This document shows, piece after piece, positions 55,936-64,000 of a DNA stretch of 64,000 nucleotides. Numbering within the stretch: the stretch's first letter is position 1; each line of letters starts with the position of its first letter. The position numbers and the translations under genes are program-made. A model generated the notes under the pieces. It was not told the DNA's origin and did not search any database. It saw nothing but the letters and a program-made list of their open reading frames with translations. Source of the DNA: Xenopus tropicalis (Eukaryota; Chordata; Amphibia; Anura; Pipidae); the NCBI RefSeq assembly GCF_000004195.4, contig NC_030683.2, forward strand, positions 89,243,410 through 89,307,409. The letters are read 5' to 3'.

Positions 55936-56025
55936 TAATGTTTGTATATATAGTTTATGTAGGTGATAGTATAGACTGGCAAGTATAGGTTGTGTGTGCT
56001 GGGTTTTTCAACCCTATGCAACTAT
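54345..56025 (+). mobile_element. CR1-like LINE copy 3, 5'-truncated, with 3' end
   Basis: It starts within the RT region ('actgaaggcttccctttta', shared with copy 1 at 15690) and reaches a CR1-type 3' end, 'caaccctatgcaactatgta', at about 56020. It is more complete at the 3' side than copies 1 and 2. Confidence 0.85.
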
Positions 56026-56185
56026 GTAAGTATTAAGATTTTTAAAAGATCTATTAGTTATCATGGGACCAAGCTTATACTGAAACAATCATTTAAATCA
56101 TTTAATTTGTCCATCAATAAAAAAGACCATTTTAAACAATATCGTCTAGCTGAATCTAAGAAAACTACTTCTCAGCTCAAAAACA

Positions 56186-56721
56186 AGGTTTTGAGCTGTA
56201 TTAAAAGGGGTATAGATTCACGGGAGGAGGGGGTTATTCTTCCCCTTTACAGAGCGCTGGTAAGGCCCCATCTAGAATATGCTGTTCAGTTTTGGTCTTC
56301 AGTGCTCAAACGGGACATTACTGAGTTAGAGAGGGTCCAGAGAAGGGCAACTAAGCTGGTAAAGGGTATGGAAAGTCTCAGTTATGAAGAAAGACTGGCC
56401 AAGTTGGGTCTGTTTACACTGGAGAAGAGGCGCTTAAGAGGTGACATGATAACTATGTATAAATATATAAAGGGATCATATAATAACCTTTCTAATGTTT
56501 TATTTACCAGTAGGTCCTTCCAACGGACACGAGGGCACCCACTCCGTTTAGAAGAAGGGAGGTTCCATTTAAACATTCGGAAAGGATTTTTTACAGTGAG
56601 AGCTGTGAGGTTCTGGAATTCCCTCCCCGAATCAGTCGTGCTGGCTGATACATTATATAACTTTAAGAAGGGGCTGGATGGATTCTTAGCAAGTGAGGGA
56701 ATACAGGGTTATGGGAGATAG
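56186..56721 (+). pseudogene. CR1 ORF2 C-terminal fragment in copy 4
   Basis: About 178 residues stay open to the natural stop at 56719-56721: [68 protein letters not shown] and FFTVRAVRFWNSLPESVV. This is the conserved region after the RT thumb in CR1. The upstream open part (55990 on) is a chance fusion with the tail of copy 3 and unique DNA. Confidence 0.88.
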
Positions 56722-56937
56722 CTCTTAGTACTAGTTGATCCAGGGACTGGTCCGATTGCCATCTTGGAGTCAGGAAGGAATTTTTTCCCCTCTGTGGCAA
56801 ATTAGAGAGGCTTCAGATGGGGTTTTTTGCCTTCCTCTGGATCAACTAGTAGTTAGGCAGGTTATATATAGGCATTATGGTTGAACTTGATGGACGTATG
56901 TCTTTTTTCAACCCAACTTACTATGTTACTTGCTTGG
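56186..56937 (+). mobile_element. CR1-like LINE copy 4 (other subfamily), 3' end
   Basis: A 5'-truncated CR1 starting near LSCIKRGIDSREE. It ends with the typical 3' UTR: 'gattgccatcttggagtca', 'ggaaggaattttttcccc', 'ttgccttcctctggatcaac' and 'ggttgaacttgatggacg', finishing 'caacccaacttactatgtta' at about 56932. Confidence 0.9.
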
Positions 56938-57690
56938 TCCTGCAAACCATTGCTAACGACAAAAAATTTCCAAACCTACCCAACTGATCTTCTGACTGAC
57001 GTCGGATCAAAAATCGCTAGATGTGCGATCATTCTGTGCCCACTAACCTTACGATAATTTGATGGATTTGACAGATTGCACTGATATTGGTTGTTAAGTG
57101 GTCAGTTACCAGGGATGGCAAAAATCCACCTCTGGTAACTTTAAGAGCCAAATATTGCTGTGCTATCGCTCTCTGCACTAGGGATGCGGCCCCCTCTAGA
57201 CCTGCTCTGACACTACTGTAAAGTTGTAAGTTTGTGAAGATTCTCATTCATCCAGGTCATGGTATATCTGTAGTAATAAGTCAAATCAACTGGAATTGCT
57301 GTGTTTTTCTTGAAGACATTGCGCCAGTCATCCAACTGGCTTTCTCAATTCAGATAAAATTATAAGCATGGAGCTGGAGAGAGGGGACGGCATCGGGGCT
57401 GCTACCTCAGCTGGCTGTAGCCACAGAATCACCTTGGCTGCTGATTGGCTACTTTCCCAGTGCTTATTAAATTACACCATGCCAACAAGCAACCTCGCAC
57501 CCAGCCCTAACACTAAGGGGCAGATTTAATATGCAGTGTAAAATCTGCCTAATTTTTTACCCGAACTAACAGTATAAAATCTAGCATTTGGACACTGAAT
57601 TTCTCCATTTATTTTACACAGCTTTTTACACCATTTTTTCTGCAAATTTCATTCTTCCCAGCATAAATAAATGTACCTAACTGTAGATCT
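56938..57690. other. Mostly unique DNA with eroded MITE pieces
   Basis: 'taccagggatggcaaaaatc' at 57108 resembles 5680-5720. About 57515-57680 begins 'aaggggcagatttaatatgc', a terminal motif of frog foldback MITEs, but the right arm is poor. Confidence 0.4.
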
Positions 57691-57696
57691 TGACAT

Positions 57697-58480
57697 CCTT
57701 GTAACCTTTCTTACCATACTTGCCCAAGATGTAATGTAAGCCATTTTTAAAGGTATTCATAGTACCTGCTATCACAATATCACGTGGCTGGGCATTCCAC
57801 AACCTCACTAACCTCACTACCCTCACCATAAAGAACCAGTTTCACTGCTTGAAACAGAAGTTCAGTTCCTGAAGCATAAAGGAGTGATCTCTAGTTCCTT
57901 GTTGTTTTCTAAGTGAAAAAAGACTCCCAATATCTGTGCATAGTAATCTTGACCCTCTCCAGAGAAAACAACCCCAGTCTTGAGAATCTTTCTTCATAGT
58001 TTAATTCAGGGATCCCCAACCTTTCTTACTCGTGAGCCACAGTCAAATGTAAAAAGACTTGGAGAGCAACACAAGCAAGTTCATGGAGGTGCCAAATAAG
58101 TGCTAAGATTGGCTATTAGGCAGCCTCTATGCACACTATCAGCTTACAGGAGGCTTTATTTGGTAGTAAATCTTGTTTTTATTCAACTAAAACTTGCCAC
58201 CAAGTCAGAAATTAAAAAATAACTTAACCTGCTTTGGGGGCACTGGGAGCAACATGTTGCCCCCAAGCCACTGGTTGGCGATCACTGGTTTAATTCTTAC
58301 AATCTTTATACCAAATTTACTTAATATCTATTAATAGCCCAAATTATGCTTTCATCCCTCAAGTCAATGACTTTTTATGCAAGACAGTACTTTGCTTTAT
58401 TAACAACACCGCATAGTGGTACATGTTTTGTTATCCACAAAAATCCCCCAATCCTTCTCAATTAAGAAGGCGCCTTACAT
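57697..58480 (-). pseudogene. CR1-like LINE fragment (antisense), split by a hAT MITE
   Basis: On the minus strand this is a CR1 ORF2 C-terminal region. Plus-strand landmarks are 'gggcattccacaacctcac' (inverse of RLWNAL), 'accctctccagagaaaacaa' (inverse of FSLEKR) and 'gaatctttcttcatagttt'. After the hAT element it continues with 'atgcaagacagtactttg' (inverse of the KVLSCIK region) and 'caatccttctcaattaagaa'. Many stops. Confidence 0.7.
58007..58287. mobile_element. hAT-type MITE, 281 bp, inserted in CR1
   Basis: 'cagggatccccaacctttct' at the left and 'ggttggcgatcactg' at the right are inverted repeats. The exact 8-bp flanks 'gtttaatt' lie at 57999-58006 and 58288-58295. Confidence 0.95.
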
Positions 58481-60214
58481 TTAGGGTCGGATTTATGATT
58501 GCCTGAGCCTTCGGACTCGAGCAATCCTAAAGGGAACCACGCATGAATGTACTAACACTGGGTTTCAGGCAGATATGCTTGCACAGTACAAAAATACTAC
58601 CCTGTCCATAGGTGCTGAGGTAAAAAATATGATTTCCAGGATTATCATTACATTCTTGACTCTAAAGTGACAACACACTCTCTAATCATAATTAGGAGAT
58701 GTACGCATGATCCATTTCCTCTTATGGCTGTATGTGTCAGAATGGGGAGGCCTGAATCTGGCAACACTGATGACATTTATAGTTTCATCACGTTCCTTCA
58801 GGAGGCAGATAAAAACTGATTAGTTGCTTTGTGGCAAGCTATTGAAGAACAAATATTGGCATATATGTGTGTATGAATATAGCAGCCAGTAATAAAAATG
58901 TCTACTTATACTACAGAAGGACTGTACTTTACTGTACTTTGCTCTACTTTATCTTCATTTATTGTTAGGCGTCTATTGACTCAACAACATTAAAGTTAAA
59001 AAGTGACATTTAAACAAGAGAATAGCACATAACAGATATATAAGTTTGGATGGCATAACAATAGAGGCAGCAAACCCAACATCTGTGGGGGAACTGGCGG
59101 GTTCTGATATGCTGAAGCCCAGTGTTACAGCACTGCTGTGTGGCCTATACAAGTGACCCCCGCCCCCATTCTACTTTCTCTGCTTTTGTTGACAACATTT
59201 CCTTTTCAATAAGGTATTGTATGAGCAAGGCCCTCTAAAAATGTGGTCATGCATATTTTATATCCTAGATGAAAAAATACGATGGAATATTGAGTTGCTG
59301 TACATTTTTGAGCTGGCAATGGTTAAAACTAAGGGGCACATTTACTTGCACAGGGGCAAAAAAAAAACTTTGCTGCCAAAATGCAGTGTTATAGTTTTTA
59401 CAATGCCAATTGGAATGATGCAATGTTTTATGGGAAATTAAATTGTTGTACCTGCTTTTCTGTAATGTCCAATGTTAATATGTGCTATCCTGATCAATTA
59501 TACCTAACTAAATTGTAAATAGCCGCTGGCTTTCTAATGCTCTCATAACATGGCTATTTAAATGCATTTCAATATATTTGCAAAGATTACTTCTAAAACA
59601 TTAAGGATGCTCTGGCATCTATTTAATATGTAGATATCCGGAATAAATTTTGTTAAACCTACTCAGACAAAGAATTGGTCTTTTATCTTGGGTTATGATA
59701 CTTTGTTATTGGGCTGAAAGGATAGAATCCTTCATTAGCCTGCGGAGCTAACTGTGCGTTTCTTTGGATCATTAAAATATTGATCTTTGTGCCCGGCAAC
59801 CTGCTCTGGATATTAAAAATTCCCACAAAAACATTTTGTTAGTTTTATACCAGCTAATAAGGGATTACAATATGGCTTTTCACTGATTTTACTGAACAAT
59901 GAAAACTTCCCAGTAACTTTGTTAAAATGGGTCTGTAAATAAAAGAAATATGTTTAATACCTTTAATTTGAAGTTACTACTGAGGCACACAGGCACCACT
60001 GTAAGAGCTACTTTAGTGGCAACTTTAAGGCATTACTGTTTAGAAACAACTTACTTTTTTAATTTAATGTAATACCCAATAAAATATTAACTGCAGGATA
60101 TGTATGTATTTATAATTTTATTCATAAAGTGCTACTAGAATATGCTGTGCTATACAATTTTATAATATAGAAATGTACACACAGGGAAGATTACATTATA
60201 ATAAATATATATAC
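58481..60214. other. Unique DNA; candidate conserved noncoding block
   Basis: No coding exon seen. About 59480-59960 is AT-rich, repeat-free and dense in motif-like words ('gctggctttctaatgctctc', 'ttaatatgtagatatccgg'). The short phrase 'aaggggcacatttactt' at 59333 matches the end of the 53657 MITE and is probably its remnant. Confidence 0.3.
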
Positions 60215-60428
60215 TAGGGATGCACCGAATCCAGATTCGTTCAGTATTTGGCCAAGAGTCCTGGCCGAACCGAATCCGAAAAATCACGTGACTTTTTGTC
60301 ACGTAAACATGGAAGAGTGGCAACTCTATCAAAACCAAATTATGCTGATTAGTATTCAGATTCGGTTTGGTATTTGGCCGAATCCTTTACCAAGGATTCA
60401 AGGTTCGCCTGAATCCGAAATAGTGTAG
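60215..60428 (+). mobile_element. hAT-type MITE (TAGGGATGCACCGAA family), partial
   Basis: Starts 'tagggatgcaccgaatcc' and has 'gtatttggccgaatccttta' inside. The right tip is decayed and no clean 8-bp duplication was found. Confidence 0.75.
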
Positions 60429-60456
60429 GCCTTTAAGTTCCAGGACTAGACAGGTA

Positions 60457-60676
60457 GGGGCAGATTTTTCAAAATGTGAGTTTGTAGCTTAATACATAAA
60501 AACTCACCCACGTTCTATTCATTCCTATGGGATTTTTACAAGCATATTTATCTCATGGTGAACTCTAACTTTCACCCATTAATAAATACACTTCTAAAAG
60601 TCCCATAGGAATGAATAGAAAGTGGGTGAGTTGTTATGCATTAAGCTCTAAACTCACATTTTGATAAATCTGCCCC
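60457..60676. mobile_element. Palindromic MITE
   Basis: 'ggggcagatttttcaaaatg' mirrors 'cattttgataaatctgcccc', and 'ctattcattcctatgggat' pairs with 'tcccataggaatgaatag'. GTA lies on both sides (60454-60456 and 60677-60679), a 3-bp duplication. Confidence 0.85.
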
Positions 60677-60679
60677 GTA

Positions 60680-60825
60680 ATGTTGTTCCAAAAGGTAAGA
60701 TCTGAGTTTTTGAAGAGGTTCAGAGAGTGTTCCCTGCAAAGGAGGTTAGGGATAGAATACCAGAGAAGCAGCGAGAGAGAAAAGTTAAAGACGAGAGATA
60801 TAATATGTAACCTGCCCTGCACATA
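60680..60825 (-). pseudogene. L2-type LINE ORF end, antisense fragment
   Basis: The minus strand encodes LLLWYSIPNLLCREHSLNLF and KNSDLTFWNN. This parallels [20 protein letters not shown] near the end of the L2 frame at 33750-33840. Only about 45 codons remain. Confidence 0.65.
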
Positions 60826-61089
60826 GACAGACAGATGCCATTCATGCCAGTTACAGCAAACACAGAGCAGTTGCTGGCTCTTTTGGAATGGTTTCCAACT
60901 GCATTTTTCTGACACAAACAAATGCTATATGTGACAGGGGTTTTATAAATAAAAACCACCACTAATGGCAATTTCAAGTATGTAAAGGCACCTGAGAAAA
61001 GCACAGTGGGTGTCCTTGAGCATCTAGTACAAACTGCTTTCAGTCATCCTAAGCCTAGCCCTAAATGGCTTTCAAGGTTTAAACCTCAA

Positions 61090-61402
61090 GGCCTAAACCA
61101 CACGGGGCTGATTCTCTGCAAGTGGAAAAACGCCTGCCAAGAATGAGCCCCTCCACTCTAAAACACTTTAAGTTGTGCTTGGAATCATTGAAAATCCACC
61201 TGGGTGCAGGCAGAGGCAGTGGATATCAGCCAAACTACACAAGACTTTGCATTTCTAGCTGATATCCAATGCCTCTGCCTGCACTCGGGTGGAATAAAAA
61301 ATTCTGGGTGCAGGCACAACTTAAAGTGTTTTAGAGTGGAGGGGCTGATTCTTGGCACACATTTTTCTACTTGCTGAGAATCAGCCCCATATGGCACAGG
61401 CC
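61090..61402. mobile_element. Palindromic Harbinger-like MITE
   Basis: The left 'ggcctaaaccacacggggct' mirrors the right 'gccccatatggcacaggcc'. Inner arms such as 'gcctctgcctgcactcgggt' pair with 'tgggtgcaggcagaggc'. The right flank is TAA (61403-61405) and the left is CAA, a decayed copy. Related in design and interior words to 23215. Confidence 0.8.
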
Positions 61403-61455
61403 TAAAGGACCAGTAATATCAAAAAATGTTTTTTTTTTTTTAAAGACATTGCTGC

Positions 61456-61785
61456 TAGTGATGAGCGAATCTGTCCTGTTTCGCTTTCCCAAAAAATTTG
61501 CAAATCTTTTCGTGAAGCGGTGAAAAATCCGCAGAACAGTGAAAATGGTGTGCATAAATTTTTTTGCCTTGAAACAATTTTTTTGCTGCCATTGGTGCTT
61601 CATTGCTGCCATTGTTGCCTAACATTGCCTCGCAAGGTAACATTGTGCAACTTCGGAAAAAGTAAGCGATATGTATGTTTTCCCACTGCTAAGTTACATT
61701 ATCGCTGGTGGGAAAACATTCTCAGGAGTTGCCAAGGTAGGCAGATATATCATGGGTGACTAATCTTCACGTGTGTAATAGCCCT
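61456..61785. mobile_element. TAGTGATGAGCGAA repeat plus adjoining foldback
   Basis: 'tagtgatgagcgaatctgtc' is the left end of a MITE family I recognise from Xenopus DNA, with 'tttcgtgaagcggtgaaaaa' inside. From about 61625 a second small foldback follows ('tgttttcccactgctaagtt' / 'tatcgctggtgggaaaac'). Right limits are unclear. Confidence 0.5.
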
Positions 61786-64000
61786 TGCTGTTCCTTTAAC
61801 ACTGCTTGTAATTTACCAGTTGGGTCTCCCCTGAATAAAACATAATCTCCAGATATTTAAACAAACACAATACACTAGGGAGACTGGTATGTGAATAATT
61901 GTAAGTCAGTAAAATATACACTGCTGTCCATTTTCCCTGAATAATGTTAACTAGTGTATTATATTTATTTGGTGCACATTCTGCCATGGACTGCCATTGT
62001 CATGACTTACAAAAAAGTGCAACTGGTGGTGGCAGTAGGTTATAAGGAACCATCACTCCTGTACAATCATACTTCTTAGTCTTGCATCTCTTGGCACAAA
62101 TTTAATAAGCCATGGAATGTAAGTTCAATGTAGGATTGAACAAATAACCCTTTGGATTGCCAGATTGGGCCAGTCAGAAATGGGCACTGCTCATGGCTAC
62201 AGAGTCACAAGGACGCATGCTCTGAAAATAAATTGGGTACGACTGCCCTTGATTTGTTACTTTAATGGACAGCAAGCTTCTAATGAGAACATGATTTGCT
62301 AATATACTGGACAGCAGGTTTCCAGGGAAGAAATCACTACCCCCTTGAGTTTGCTGCTATGAAATGCAGAAAGGGGTCTGCTATAATTAATGATATCTTT
62401 GTTCTCTTGCCTTATATACCTAGAATTTGTCAGGTCATTTAGCCAAATGCAACCATGCTGCCAGACTACTTGGGGATGTATCTCAACTAGACCTCACTTA
62501 CTGCACTTGGGCAGTTGTTTACATGCATGGGCAATTACACAACATCCAGTCTGTCTGGCCCACAGACCGATTGGTCAGATACCCTGAGGGCTTGGATAGT
62601 GAATAGTTTTTTAGACTGCCTGAAGTAGAACAGCTGTATAACCTTTGACACCTGAGCTGTAAGACTCACTGAATTAAACATTCTGTACTCTGTTTGGATA
62701 TTAAGTGCCATCTCTTGCACATATTTCTTTCTGATTAGGCCAAAACCAATATTTTCTGTGGTTTTTAAGAAAAATTAAGAGATCACAGCCGTGGATCATA
62801 CATGGCACATGTAACAATCTTCTGTAGAAGACAGCAATGCCTCTGCATGTCTGGACTCTGGATGTTACAGGGTAGCAAGCCCCAAATGTCAGCTGCCACC
62901 CAAATCAGAACACAGGGCAGCCTGCTTACATAGACAGTGGCTGGTGCCAGGCATCTGGCTCCACGCATTCATTTGAGAAGCTTGGCTGTCTGCCATCGGA
63001 TACCTGCCGCTAGTAAAGCGTCGTCAGTACAGAAAGCCAGTGCAGCCTTGTTTCAGCGATGATGTGGGCAGGCCCACCTCTTATTCACTCATACAGCTAC
63101 TAATATATTTATGACTGTCAGACAACGGAAAAAGCCTGGAAAGATCACCAGCGCTTACAGCAGACCATTTAGTTATTGATTTTGCTTACCCGTTGAGCCT
63201 CGCTACTGCCCTCTTGATCTGTGCTATTTGTAGACTTTGTTCAAATGACTCTCTTCAGTATATGGAGGTAAAAGATACAGACTTTAGAGAACAATGAGGA
63301 AGAACTTTGGTTTTTGTAGCTGATCTCTACTTCCCATAGAAATCCCATGGAAAATGTTCTCCCTAAAGAAGGGTGACAGAAACAGCACCACTCAGAAATG
63401 ATTATTTTGCATTTCTAAGCAGAGGTCTAGAAATAATGGGTGTATACCCCTTCTTTTTACCTTTTTACAGTGGCTGTCAAAATTCACCCTATGTCACAAG
63501 GCTGAACTTACTGTCTTTTATTAGGAGGTTTGGCTCCCCTAGTTTAGGAAATCAAAGTAGCTCTCTCTCCAGCAAATGACCTGACTGCTCCTTACAACCA
63601 GTTAAGCAGTAAGTCAACAAGGAAGATGGTCTGGTAGGTGTGGTGTTGGCCATTCTTATTCAGATGCAATGACCCAGATTGGGAGTCTCCATCTCTTTGG
63701 CAAATAAACTATATATAAACCAAGTGAGAGAATTTAAAAAGCCAACAATTGAGCCTAATAATGCATACAATACAGTTAATTACAATACAGTTAATTCAAT
63801 ATGCCCAAATACCTACTAGAGGTTTAAGGGCATTTTTCAGACAGGCGGAGTTGAGTGGATCTGCAGCCGTGCTCTCCTTCCAATAGATCCACTCATAGAC
63901 ATGGCGTTGGCCATGGAGCTATGTGGATTGGATATCGGTGCTGAAACGCGAAAGAAATCTGCTTCCTCCACTTGGGTGGAAATGCAGTACCTGGAATATC
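61786..64000. other. Unique DNA, no recognised gene
   Basis: No coding similarity seen. About 62990-63260 is repeat-poor with balanced composition and might be conserved. At 63850-63905 'gagttgagtggatct' and 'agatccactc' form a hairpin near the window end. Confidence 0.35.

Overview
The window looks like gene-poor vertebrate DNA, most likely from a clawed frog (Xenopus). That assignment rests on its repeat families, recognised from memory and not by a database search. They include CR1-like and L2-like LINEs, Tc1 elements with long inverted repeats, TTAA-flanked T2/Kolobok-type MITEs, hAT-type MITEs with 8-bp target duplications, and palindromic MITEs flanked by TAA/TTA (PIF/Harbinger-like). 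I found no host protein-coding exon, tRNA, rRNA or CRISPR array. Every convincing protein similarity belongs to a transposable element.

Layout. 1-976: 3' end of an L2-type LINE whose window edge falls on the last D codon of the RT YADD box. 2-13 kb: mostly unique AT-rich DNA with MITEs, a 32-bp minisatellite with higher-order structure (3713-5138), a Tc1 relic and a 138-bp palindrome. 14.4-19.2 kb: two degraded CR1 copies, the second broken by a T2/Kolobok-type MITE and a tiny L2 tail. 21.8-23.6 kb: a 1.8-kb hAT-like element holding two younger MITEs. 25.6-30.1 kb: nested hAT and Harbinger-like MITEs plus an L1/Tx1-type LINE 3' end. 30.3-36.9 kb: Tc1 relics around a long L2 LINE (30.76-35.75 kb). 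That LINE has a 2A-like motif, a long RT frame, and a nearly intact Tc1 in its 3' UTR. 37-46 kb: mostly unique DNA with MITEs and one minisatellite-bearing element. 46.9-48.5 kb: a second full-length Tc1. 52.2-54.1 kb: a CpG-rich element and two related MITEs in inverted orientation. 54.3-58.5 kb: three more CR1 pieces, one interrupted by a hAT MITE. 58.5-64 kb: unique DNA plus short foldback MITEs.

Nothing here forms an operon or pathway. The coding pieces act, or once acted, only for their own element: APE endonuclease and reverse transcriptase for LINE insertion, and DD34E transposase for Tc1. The main information in the window is its nesting order. At least eight insertions into older elements can be read directly from target-site duplications or rejoined flanks. 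Several unique AT-rich blocks (about 10.8-11.4, 38.5-38.8 and 59.5-59.9 kb) could be conserved noncoding DNA, but that needs cross-species alignment.
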